Shown piece after piece: positions 38,247 to 46,051 of a DNA stretch of 64,000 nt. Numbering within the stretch: the first letter of the stretch is position 1; the number at the start of each line of letters is the position of its first letter. Made by a program: the position numbers and the translations under genes. The notes beneath the pieces are model-generated. The model ran no database searches and was not told the origin of the DNA. It saw only the letters and a program-made list of their open reading frames with translations. Source of the stretch: Thalassobium sp. R2A62. GTDB lineage: Bacteria > Pseudomonadota > Alphaproteobacteria > Rhodobacterales > Rhodobacteraceae. Location: positions 124,001-188,000 of the forward strand of contig NZ_GG697169.2 of assembly GCF_000161835.1 (NCBI RefSeq), in the 5' to 3' direction.

Positions 38247-38672
38247 TTATTGCGCCGCGATCGCGTCTAGCTGCGGGCGCATCTGACCCAATTGATAGCC
38301 AGCTTTGGTCGTCGCACTGATGATTTCGTCCGTGGGCAGGCGACCTGCCATTCCAAAGGACCAGATGATCGAACTACGCGTGCCAGACGCGCAATATGCA
38401 AGGACCGGTCCACCGGCATCATCAACGAGGCTTGCCTGATGTTGTGCCATATTTAGCGATAAGGTTTGATGGGTGGCGGGTAGATTGATGAACGTCAGCC
38501 CGGCTGCTTCGACAGCAATTTTCATCGTCTCGAACCCAAGCTCGACTGGCACCTCTTCGTCAGGGCGATTGCAAACCACTGTTTTGAAACCCGCAGCGGC
38601 AATCTGGGGCACATCTGTTGGGTCGATTTGCGGCGAAACGGCGAAGTCGGGGGTCAGCTGTCGAATATCCAT
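38247..38672 (-). CDS. Blh-type DUF442 sulfur transferase/phosphatase-like protein
   Basis: A 141-residue protein of the TIGR01244/DUF442 family. It has a Cys-based phosphatase-like active loop, LAYCASGTRSS (C-x-x-x-x-R), and the FKTVVCNRPDEE segment typical of the family. In some bacteria this domain is fused to the metallo-beta-lactamase domain of Blh (BigR operon); here it is a separate gene at the far end of the same sulfide operon. It may act on protein or low-molecular-weight persulfides (inference). Confidence 0.85.
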   Translation of the reverse strand: MDIRQLTPDFAVSPQIDPTDVPQIAAAGFKTVVCNRPDEEVPVELGFETMKIAVEAAGLTFINLPATHQTLSLNMAQHQASLVDDAGGPVLAYCASGTRSSIIWSFGMAGRLPTDEIISATTKAGYQLGQMRPQLDAIAAQ

Positions 38673-38686
38673 AGGGCTTTTTAAGC

Positions 38687-39112
38687 TTAGGCCGTTGCGG
38701 GGTCCAGCCTAATGGCCAGTTTTGGTGCGGCAATCATCCCAGCAAGCATCGCCGCAAGAAAAATGAGACCTCCGGTTCCACCAAAACCTAGCGATGCCAT
38801 CGCAGGACCTGGGCACAAACCCGTTAGTCCCCAACCCATGCCGAAAAATATCGACCCAATAGTCAGTTTTGGTGTGATTTCCGCGTCAGTTGGTACTGGA
38901 AAGGCGCCACCTACGATCGGTGCACGCGCGCGTGTTAGCTGCCATGCGATTGCCATCGGAACGATCGCGCCGCCCATGACAAAAGCGAGCGTTGGATCCC
39001 AATCGCCAAAAATATCGAGCCATCCTTGTACCTTGCGGGTATCGGTCATCTCCGAGATCAAAAGCCCGGTTCCCAAAAGCCCACCGGCAAGTGCTGCAAA
39101 TAGGTTTCTCAT
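38687..39112 (-). CDS. YeeE/YedE-type membrane protein (PmpB-like)
   Basis: A 141-residue membrane protein, one of a pair of short YeeE/YedE-family genes. Four hydrophobic segments are visible; the key motif GWGLTGLCPGPAMASLG contains the conserved Cys of sulfur/thiosulfate transporters. Its ATG overlaps the stop of the partner gene (ATGA), so the two probably assemble together to take up a sulfur compound or export persulfide. Confidence 0.85.
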   Translation of the reverse strand: MRNLFAALAGGLLGTGLLISEMTDTRKVQGWLDIFGDWDPTLAFVMGGAIVPMAIAWQLTRARAPIVGGAFPVPTDAEITPKLTIGSIFFGMGWGLTGLCPGPAMASLGFGGTGGLIFLAAMLAGMIAAPKLAIRLDPATA

Positions 39113-39537
39113 GCGATGATCCCCAACGTGTGTTTGAACAATAGGACAGTCACTGCGCCTGCACCGATGTAGAACAAGGTCGCGACGATGCCACGAACTG
39201 ATAGACGTGAAATGCCGCAAACTCCGTGCCCTGACGTGCACCCATTTGCCAACCGCGTTCCGAGACCCACGAGCAATCCGCCGATAATCACCAGACCGAT
39301 GTTCCCTGTGAGATAGGTTTGAGCGCCGCCAAAGACGAAAGCCAACACAAACGGCACAAAGATGAGGGCCGCAAGAAAGCTAAGCCGCTCGGTTTTGTTG
39401 TGTCGACCTGTGCCGTCCACAAGACCACCAATGATCCCGCTGGCGCCCATGATGCGCCCGTTGGCGAGCAGGAACACGGCGCCAGCCGCGCCAATGAGCA
39501 GCCCGCCGAGCAGGCCGTAAATCCAATCGATTGGCAT
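39109..39537 (-). CDS. YeeE/YedE-type membrane protein (PmpA-like)
   Basis: A 142-residue membrane protein. It starts MPIDWIYGLLGGLLIGAAG and carries the second half-signature TRLANGCTSGHGVCGISRLS, with two conserved Cys that face the channel in YeeE-type proteins. It is coupled to the downstream partner by an ATGA overlap and begins 10 bp after the metallo-hydrolase gene. Together they replace the single long YeeE of other bacteria. Confidence 0.87.
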   Translation of the reverse strand: MPIDWIYGLLGGLLIGAAGAVFLLANGRIMGASGIIGGLVDGTGRHNKTERLSFLAALIFVPFVLAFVFGGAQTYLTGNIGLVIIGGLLVGLGTRLANGCTSGHGVCGISRLSVRGIVATLFYIGAGAVTVLLFKHTLGIIA

Positions 39538-39547
39538 GAGTTGTCCT

Positions 39548-40408
39548 TTAGAGTTTGTTGATTGGGACCCTGAGGAATACGTCCCCTTGGTCGTCGGGTT
39601 CGGGCATGTTGCCCGCCCGCATGTTAATTTGCAGAGACGGCACAATCAGCTTGGGCATTGCGAGCGTCGCGTCACGAGCTTCGCGCATTTCGACGAACCC
39701 TTCTGGAGTATTGCCAGCAAGGTGTACGTTCTTGGCTTTTTGAGCGCCTACCGTTGTTTCCCATGCAAAGTCTTCTCTGCCGGGGGCCTTGTAGTCGTGA
39801 CCAACAAAGATCCGCGTTTCGTCTGGCAGCGCTAGAATGCGCTGGATCGAGGCGTAGAGATCTTGAGCAGATCCACCGGGGAAATCGCAACGGGCCGTAC
39901 CGAAATCTGGCATGAACAGCGTATCGCCCACAAAGGCGGCATCACCGATCACGTAGGTCAGGCAGGCTGGCGTATGTCCCGGTGTGTGCAAGACATCGAC
40001 GCGCATTTGTCCGATCATCACGCTGTCGCCGTCTTGGAACAATTGATCGAATTGGCTGCCGTCCCGTTGAAAGGCGGTGCCTTCGTTGAAGACTTTGCCA
40101 AACGTATCTTGGATCGCGGTGATCTGGTCTCCGATCCCAATTTTACCGCCCAAGCGTTCTTGGAGATAGGGCGCGGCGGAGAGGTGGTCAGCATGAACAT
40201 GGGTCTCGATGATCCATTCGGTCCGTAGGTCATTTTTCGTAATAAACTCGGCAATCTCGTCAGCCGATTTCGTCGCGGTCCGGCCAGAAGCATAGTCAAA
40301 ATCGAGAACACTATCGATCACCGCGCAGGATACTCCTGCAGGGTCGCGCACAACATATGACACGGTGTTGGTTGCAGTGTCGAAAAAGGCATGAACGTCG
40401 GGGGACAT
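39548..40408 (-). CDS. blh: MBL-fold persulfide dioxygenase-like hydrolase
   Basis: A 286-residue metallo-beta-lactamase-fold protein of the ETHE1/Blh group. Metal ligands are visible in ETHVHADHLSAAPYL (HxHxDH), LHTPGHTPACLTY and FVGDTLF, and FVGHDYKAPGR near the end. Such enzymes oxidise glutathione persulfide to sulfite. It leads the leftward operon and faces the ArsR-type regulator across a perfect palindrome. Confidence 0.88.
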   Translation of the reverse strand: MSPDVHAFFDTATNTVSYVVRDPAGVSCAVIDSVLDFDYASGRTATKSADEIAEFITKNDLRTEWIIETHVHADHLSAAPYLQERLGGKIGIGDQITAIQDTFGKVFNEGTAFQRDGSQFDQLFQDGDSVMIGQMRVDVLHTPGHTPACLTYVIGDAAFVGDTLFMPDFGTARCDFPGGSAQDLYASIQRILALPDETRIFVGHDYKAPGREDFAWETTVGAQKAKNVHLAGNTPEGFVEMREARDATLAMPKLIVPSLQINMRAGNMPEPDDQGDVFLRVPINKL

Positions 40409-40453
40409 TGCGGTCTCCTTGCAAATGAGTCGTGTAAATATGTTTCAAACCGG

Positions 40454-40479
40454 AATACATTTCAATATTGAAATGTATT
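40454..40479. promoter_or_regulatory. perfect 26-bp palindrome, candidate SqrR/BigR operator
   Basis: The core CATTTCAATATTGAAATG extends by four more bases on each side into a fully symmetric 26-bp sequence. It lies between the divergent blh-like and ArsR-type genes, 24 bp before the regulator's start codon, and overlaps the probable promoter. Symmetry is seen; binding by the ArsR-type protein is inferred. Confidence 0.8.
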
Positions 40480-40502
40480 GGGCCGTGTGGCAAGATGCCG
40501 AA

Positions 40503-40811
40503 ATGAAAGACAGTCAGCTCGATCAGATGGATGCAGCAGCAACCGAGGCCGCCGCCATAATGAAGGCGTTGTCCAATCCTGCGCGGTTGCGGCTGTTGTG
40601 CGCGCTGGTTCCCCAAGACCGCAGTGTCAGCGATCTCATCGAAATTCTGGATGCCCCACAGGCCTATGTATCAAACCAACTGGCGCGATTGCGTGTGGAT
40701 GGTTTGGTGACGTGTGACCGTGAGGGACGGACCATAACATACCGGCTGCGGGATGACCGTGTCCGCCCCGTTCTAGAGCGGCTTTACGAGGTGTTTTGCT
40801 CAGAGGACTAG
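40503..40811 (+). CDS. ArsR-family persulfide sensor (SqrR/BigR-like)
   Basis: A 102-residue winged helix-turn-helix protein from ATG 40503. LSNPARLRLLCALV and DAPQAYVSNQLARLRVDGLV are the ArsR helices. Cys33 and Cys99 are 66 residues apart, the same spacing as the two Cys that form a tetrasulfide bridge in SqrR of Rhodobacter; a third Cys71 is also present. It would repress the divergent sulfide operon until persulfides accumulate. In-frame upstream sequence covers the palindrome and is not coding. Confidence 0.88.
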   Translation: MKDSQLDQMDAAATEAAAIMKALSNPARLRLLCALVPQDRSVSDLIEILDAPQAYVSNQLARLRVDGLVTCDREGRTITYRLRDDRVRPVLERLYEVFCSED

Positions 40812-40887
40812 CCAAAGTGGGTTCTAGCTGGGCAAGGGGCGCAAAATTTGCCAAAATAGTATGGGAACAGGCAAATTTGAGGCACCC

Positions 40888-42762
40888 ATGGCAAAGGTCG
40901 TACGGTTTCGCGTGAAAGACGGGGTGGCTATTGTCACGATCGACAACCCGACAGTTAACGCATTGTCCGCAGAAGTTCGATTGGGCCTGGCCGATGTGTT
41001 CGAACGGATCGAACGCCGAAATGCTGTCAAAGCAGTTGTGCTGACGGGCGAGGGTGATGTCTTTTCGGCAGGCGCAGACGTCCGCGAGACAGGAGCGGCT
41101 TTGGCTGAGCCTAGCTTTGCCAAAATCTGCAAGTTGATCGAAGACTGCACGCTGCCCGTGGTTGCCGCCTTGCATGGGCGTGCACTGGGGGCGGGGTTCG
41201 AGATCGCGCTGGCTGCCCACTACCGAGTGGCCGAACCTGCCTGCCTTTTGGGTCTGCCAGAGGTCACACTGGGGATGTTGCCAAGTGCAGGTGCGACCCA
41301 GCGGTTGCCCCGTTTGGTGGGGGCAGGTGTGGCCCTCGGCATGTTGATTTCAGGGCGACCAATCAAAGCGAGAGAAGGGCATGCCCGCGGAATGATTGAT
41401 GCCTTGGCCGAGGGACATGTCCTGACCCAAGCCTTTCAATTTGCCCAAGCATTGCTTGAGGCGGGAAAAGGGCCGCGCCCAGTTTCCAAGATGCGCCGTG
41501 GGTTTGGGAATTTCGCCGGATATCAGGCTGACATCAGCAAGAGACGGGCCGCGATCAAAGGATCCAAAACGTTGGCTATGCACAAGATTGTCGACTGTAT
41601 TGAAGCAGCGAGTTTGCTGCCGTTTGATGTCGGCTGTGCGTTCGAAGCGGCTGCCTTTGACGATTGCCAAGCGAGCGCCCAATCAAGCGCGCTGCGTCAT
41701 ATGTTCTTGGCCGAACGAACTGCTGGACGATCCCCCAAACCCTTGGGTAAAGTCGAAGCGCTTGATCGGGTTGGTGTCTATGGCGGCCCCGGCAGTGGAT
41801 CGTCCTGGGCGTTATCTTTGATGGCGGCTGCGACAGATGTGACGGTGGTTTGCGAAGATGTTGAAACCCTCGACGCCACACGAGATGCGATCAACCAATC
41901 GCTAGACGCGGATGTAAGCCGCGGCGCGCTGACCGACGCCGTGCGCGTGTCGCAGCAGCAACGATTGGTTTTGACCACGGATTTCAATGCGCTGGTTGGG
42001 GTCGGGCTAGGGATTTATGCAGGCCAAGACACAGGTAAGGGCGCCAAAGACGGGCTGCGCAAAATGGCCGCGCAAATGGCGCCGGACAGTGTGCTGGCGT
42101 TGGCTGGATACCGGAACGTTGTTGGTAATATCGGGGCCGAGATTGACCGCAGTTCTGATGTTATTGGCCTAGGCTTCGCCACAGGTGCGCGCCGATCTCG
42201 TTTGGTCGAGGTGCGCTGTAGTCCCAAGACGGGACCGCAGGCTCGGGCAACCGCCGAATATCTGGCGCAAAAGATGCGCAAACGGGTCATGTGGATCGGC
42301 CCCGAAGCGTGGGGCGTCGGGCCGCGCACGATGGCCACATTGCGCAAGGCGGCCCAACATCTGGCGGGCTTGGGGGTCAGTATTTCCCAGCTGGCCAATG
42401 CGATCGACAGCATTGATTGGGACACCCGCCCGTTTCTGGATCGGATTGATGGGCCAGACCAACCGACCAGTGAATTCAATGATGCACAGATTGTAAACTT
42501 GGTGCTTGGGGCATTGAGCAACGAAGGTTTAGAGATGCTGGACGGACGCCAAATTGTATCAACGTCGATGGTCGATCTCGCGTTGGTGTCCAGCTACTAT
42601 TTCCCGCGCTGGCATGGTGGGCCTATGCGGCTGGCGCAATCCAATGGATTGTTGAAAATACGCAATGAAATGAATGCATTATCCGACAGAAATGATTTTT
42701 TTAAACCGCATCCGTTGTGGGCCGAAGCGATCAAAACACCCCAAGGGTTCGATGTTCTCTAA
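40888..42762 (+). CDS. FadJ-like enoyl-CoA hydratase fused to a decayed 3-hydroxyacyl-CoA dehydrogenase
   Basis: A 624-residue multidomain protein. I chose ATG 40888 (GAGG five bases before). Residues 1-190 are a crotonase domain with oxyanion-hole GADV and LHGRALGAG and catalytic Glu105 and Glu125. From about 290 the dehydrogenase part follows, but the NAD motif is YGGPGSGSSWA instead of GAGTMGxGIA, and the HFFNP loop with the catalytic His reads GLGFATGARR. The C-terminal domain (SYYFPRWHGGPM) looks normal. Hydratase activity is likely; dehydrogenase activity is doubtful. The 3' end overlaps the convergent gene by 4 bp. Confidence 0.82.
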   Translation: MAKVVRFRVKDGVAIVTIDNPTVNALSAEVRLGLADVFERIERRNAVKAVVLTGEGDVFSAGADVRETGAALAEPSFAKICKLIEDCTLPVVAALHGRALGAGFEIALAAHYRVAEPACLLGLPEVTLGMLPSAGATQRLPRLVGAGVALGMLISGRPIKAREGHARGMIDALAEGHVLTQAFQFAQALLEAGKGPRPVSKMRRGFGNFAGYQADISKRRAAIKGSKTLAMHKIVDCIEAASLLPFDVGCAFEAAAFDDCQASAQSSALRHMFLAERTAGRSPKPLGKVEALDRVGVYGGPGSGSSWALSLMAAATDVTVVCEDVETLDATRDAINQSLDADVSRGALTDAVRVSQQQRLVLTTDFNALVGVGLGIYAGQDTGKGAKDGLRKMAAQMAPDSVLALAGYRNVVGNIGAEIDRSSDVIGLGFATGARRSRLVEVRCSPKTGPQARATAEYLAQKMRKRVMWIGPEAWGVGPRTMATLRKAAQHLAGLGVSISQLANAIDSIDWDTRPFLDRIDGPDQPTSEFNDAQIVNLVLGALSNEGLEMLDGRQIVSTSMVDLALVSSYYFPRWHGGPMRLAQSNGLLKIRNEMNALSDRNDFFKPHPLWAEAIKTPQGFDVL

Positions 42763-43760
42763 AGATCGGTTGGATGTTCACCCAGATAGTGCCGCATCCG
42801 TGCGAGCAGATCATTGCCCAATCCATGTGCCATCCCCAGGATGTCAATTGGCAGCCAGTTCTCGACAATCACGCCGTCTTTGAGCCGGTAAAAATCCATC
42901 ACCGGCATCCACGCGGTTTTATGGGTGGCTGTCATACCTAGGTAGGCTGCGGAATGGGTACCAAAGACCCGCCCGCCCGTCACTGCATAGTCGCCATCGC
43001 TGATCCGGATAAAGTGCCCTTCTGCATCGCGGTCCGGAAATGCGTGTAGGAACGGGATTTGGTGATGCGCGCGAAAGCCAGCGAGACCCCGCATCGAGCC
43101 AATTCCTGCACCGGCATAGTACATGAAATTCGGATCCCAATATTGACTGTGGGGCATGCTATCGAGCGTTTTGCCGTCAAAGGATAGCAGAGCATTGTGC
43201 ATCTTGAACACGGTCGCCAACGTGTCGCTGGGCCCGTCATTGGTCAGTCGCACGCCGTCATTGCTGGCTGGACCTGGCCACAATCCTTCGGACCCTAGTG
43301 AATGGGGAAGGGGCCAGACATTTGCCTGTCGCATCAGGTCGAGCAGATCGATGAAAACCCATGACCGGCGAATTTTTTCACCGTCGAGGTAATGTGCTTC
43401 GGAAAACCGTAGATTGATCGCCCCGTGTGTCGCGGGGATGTCGAACAGAGGGGATTTGAATGTTCCCTGATAGTGCCCGATAGAGGCAACGAGATGCGGC
43501 GCGCGCCACCGGTCAGGCACACGCGGGTCATCCATGTTCTCGCCACCGACAAAAATCAGATTGCGGCGCTCCATCTCCGGAAGGGACATGCGCAACCGGC
43601 CCCAAAATTCAGTGATGTTGGACAAGCCCGAGATGTCGCCGACGGGGTGCGAACCCCATAGTGTCGCGTCATCGTGATAAATGTCCGAGACATCAGCACC
43701 CGCCGCTAGATCGGCGAGCAACCCGTGTAGTTGGGTCTTCATTGCGCCGAGGTTGGTCAT
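42759..43760 (-). CDS. SnoaL-like ester cyclase with two tandem domains
   Basis: A 333-residue protein formed by two SnoaL/NTF2-like halves. Motifs include DIYHDDATLWGSHPVGDISGL, EFWGRLRMSLPEME in the first half, and MPHSQYWDPNFMYYAGAGIG, HHQIPFLHAFPDR and DFYRLKDGVIVENWLPIDI in the second. Such proteins are annotated as ester cyclase or polyketide cyclase-like and usually lack a proven role. Its ATG overlaps the stop of the upstream small membrane gene (ATGA). Confidence 0.8.
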   Translation of the reverse strand: MTNLGAMKTQLHGLLADLAAGADVSDIYHDDATLWGSHPVGDISGLSNITEFWGRLRMSLPEMERRNLIFVGGENMDDPRVPDRWRAPHLVASIGHYQGTFKSPLFDIPATHGAINLRFSEAHYLDGEKIRRSWVFIDLLDLMRQANVWPLPHSLGSEGLWPGPASNDGVRLTNDGPSDTLATVFKMHNALLSFDGKTLDSMPHSQYWDPNFMYYAGAGIGSMRGLAGFRAHHQIPFLHAFPDRDAEGHFIRISDGDYAVTGGRVFGTHSAAYLGMTATHKTAWMPVMDFYRLKDGVIVENWLPIDILGMAHGLGNDLLARMRHYLGEHPTDL

Positions 43761-43975
43761 CCGAGCAGAACCCCAACCACCACCATCATCAGGCCGATCA
43801 CTGACAAAAACAGCGCGCCGAGGTTCATGGGTAGAACTTTTTGCAAAGCGTCGCGGAGAATTCCATCATCGTCGCCTGCCGTCTTTTTGGCGCGGCGCAC
43901 CAGATAAATACAATAGAGGATGCCGCCCAAACCAATGAGCGAGACTAACGCCCCAATCCAAATAAGTGCGTCCAT
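43757..43975 (-). CDS. small two-helix membrane protein
   Basis: A 72-residue protein with two hydrophobic segments (about 5-25 and 50-71) joined by a basic and acidic loop (RRAKKTAGDDDG). Unknown function. It starts at ATG 43975 and overlaps the ester-cyclase-like gene by 4 bp, so the two are coupled. Divergent from gapR. Confidence 0.75.
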   Translation of the reverse strand: MDALIWIGALVSLIGLGGILYCIYLVRRAKKTAGDDDGILRDALQKVLPMNLGALFLSVIGLMMVVVGVLLG

Positions 43976-44103
43976 GTGTCTTCTCCTCTTTGCGTTGTTG
44001 CTAACGAGGCTTTTGAGAGCTGGCAAGAGGCTTGGCCCTTGTCCCAATCGGGCGGGAAAGATAGGGATGGCGGACCTATAGATTTCGCTTCGGAGAATGG
44101 CAG

Positions 44104-44361
44104 ATGAATGACGACGTATTGGATGCAAGCTACCGCGTGACCGCAGATGAATTGCGCGCCTTTATCGAACGGGTCGAGCGGCTGGACGCGGAAAAGAAAG
44201 ACCTCGCCGAGCAGCAAAAAGAAGTGATGGCCGAAGCCAAAGGCCGTGGCTACGACACAAAGGTGATGCGCAAAATAATCGCTCTGCGTAAACGGGACAG
44301 CAATGATATCGCTGAAGAAGAAGCTGTCATGGACATGTATAAAGAAGCACTGGGTATGTGA
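44104..44361 (+). CDS. gapR: GapR-family DNA-binding protein (DUF2312)
   Basis: An 85-residue coiled-coil protein: LRAFIERVERLDAEKKDLAEQQKEVM, then the conserved GRGYDTKVMRKIIALRKRD and EEEAVMDMYKEAL. GapR binds overtwisted AT-rich DNA ahead of replication and transcription in Caulobacter. Size and sequence are canonical. Its TGA overlaps the pgm ATG by one base. Confidence 0.93.
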   Translation: MNDDVLDASYRVTADELRAFIERVERLDAEKKDLAEQQKEVMAEAKGRGYDTKVMRKIIALRKRDSNDIAEEEAVMDMYKEALGM

Positions 44362-45992
44362 TGCAAATAGAGCGGATTGAAGTTACCCCCTTTGGCGGCC
44401 AATCACCTGGTACGTCGGGCCTGCGTAAAAAGACGCGGGTAATGATGGAACCGCACTACCTTGCTGCCTTTGTACAATCTATCTGGAGCGCGATCGACGG
44501 CGTCTCTGGTAAAACACTCATCTTGGGTGGCGATGGCCGCTATTTTAATGCCGAAGCGATCCAATTGATCCTGCGCATGGCCGCGGCGTCTGGTGCCGCA
44601 CGGGTCGTCGTTGGGCAAGGTGGTATCTTGTCGACGCCTGCGGCCTCTCATTTGATCCGCAAACGTGGTGCTGACGGAGGTATCATTCTGTCGGCGAGCC
44701 ACAATCCCGGCGGCATTGATGAGGATTTTGGGATCAAATTCAACGGTGCCAATGGTGGTCCAGCAACAGCAGCGGTGACCGATCGCATGGTTGTGGCCTC
44801 GCAAGCGATTGACCACTACCTGATGCTAGATACGCCCGATTATTCGATTGATCTGGTTGGTCAGGGCAAGATTGGCGAAATGTCAGTCGAGATCGTTGAT
44901 CCGGTGGCCGACTATGCTGAAATGCTCGAAGAGCTATTTGATTTCGACAAGATCAGGGGCCTGTTTGCTGGTGGTTTCCGCATGGCCTTTGACGCGATGC
45001 ACGCGGTGACGGGACCTTATGCGACTGAGGTGATCGAACGTCGCCTGGGGGCCGCACCGGGCACAGTGATGAACGGTACGCCGCAGGTTGATTTTGGAGG
45101 TCGCCATCCCGATCCAAACCCGATTTGGGCGCACGCGCTGATGGACGTGATGTACCAAGAAAATGGTCCTGACTTTGGCGCGGTGTCAGACGGGGACGGG
45201 GATCGCAACATGATTGTTGGGCCGTCACAATACGTGTCTCCTTCTGACAGTTTGGCAATTTTGGCGGCGAATGCGCATTTGGCCAAAGGGTACCGCGCTG
45301 GGCTAGCCGGAGTTGCCCGTTCAATGCCAACCAGCCGCGCCGTTGACCGCGTGGCCGCTGCGATGGACATGCCGTGCTATGAGACCCCAACAGGTTGGAA
45401 ATTCTTTGGCACGTTGCTGGACGACGGGCGGGTCACATTGTGTGGCGAAGAAAGCGCAGGCACCGGATCCGACCATGTCCGCGAAAAAGACGGGCTGTGG
45501 GCAGTGATGCTTTGGCTGAACATATTGGCCGAAACCGGCAAAGGCGTCGGGGATATCATGAGCAGCCATTGGGCGACGTTCGGTCGGAATTATTATACCC
45601 GTCACGACTATGAAGCGGTTGAAGTGGATCGAGCAAATGCCGTGATGGACGGACTTCGTGCCCAGCTGGGCATGCTAGCTGGTCAAACATTCGCGGGCCG
45701 CACGATCGATGCCGCAGATGAGTTTTCGTATGTTGATCCTGTTGACGGATCGACGGCGAGCGCGCAGGGCTTGCGGCTGAGTTTTGAGGGTGGTGGTCGG
45801 ATTGTTTTCCGCCTGTCAGGCACTGGAACGCAGGGCGCGACATTGCGAGTCTACATCGAAGATTTCATCAATGATAAAAATGCGTTGGATGGAGATGTTC
45901 AAGTGATGCTTGAACCTATGATTGCATTGGCAGATCGCCTTGCTCGGATCACCGAGCTGACGGGTCGAGATGGCCCCGACATCCGCAGCTAG
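44361..45992 (+). CDS. pgm: phosphoglucomutase
   Basis: A 543-residue enzyme interconverting glucose-1-phosphate and glucose-6-phosphate. Motifs: phosphoserine loop GGIILSASHNPGG, metal loop SDGDGDRN, sugar-binding CGEESAG and the phosphate-binding RLSGTGTQGATLR near the C-terminus. Length fits the alpha-D-glucose-specific Pgm family. It shares a one-base overlap with gapR and ends before a stem-loop. Confidence 0.94.
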   Translation: MQIERIEVTPFGGQSPGTSGLRKKTRVMMEPHYLAAFVQSIWSAIDGVSGKTLILGGDGRYFNAEAIQLILRMAAASGAARVVVGQGGILSTPAASHLIRKRGADGGIILSASHNPGGIDEDFGIKFNGANGGPATAAVTDRMVVASQAIDHYLMLDTPDYSIDLVGQGKIGEMSVEIVDPVADYAEMLEELFDFDKIRGLFAGGFRMAFDAMHAVTGPYATEVIERRLGAAPGTVMNGTPQVDFGGRHPDPNPIWAHALMDVMYQENGPDFGAVSDGDGDRNMIVGPSQYVSPSDSLAILAANAHLAKGYRAGLAGVARSMPTSRAVDRVAAAMDMPCYETPTGWKFFGTLLDDGRVTLCGEESAGTGSDHVREKDGLWAVMLWLNILAETGKGVGDIMSSHWATFGRNYYTRHDYEAVEVDRANAVMDGLRAQLGMLAGQTFAGRTIDAADEFSYVDPVDGSTASAQGLRLSFEGGGRIVFRLSGTGTQGATLRVYIEDFINDKNALDGDVQVMLEPMIALADRLARITELTGRDGPDIRS

Positions 45993-46004
45993 CGGACATA
46001 AATA

Positions 46005-46030
46005 GCGCCGCCCGATGTCTCGGACGGCGC
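46005..46030. terminator. stem-loop between pgm and the convergent repeat-protein gene
   Basis: GCGCCG-CCGA and TCGG-CGGCGC pair in an interrupted 10-bp stem around a short loop. It is flanked by A residues on one side and a short T run on the other, so it could end transcription from both directions, more weakly than a classic terminator. Confidence 0.55.
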
Positions 46031-46051
46031 AAAAATCTGAGCGTTAATCTG

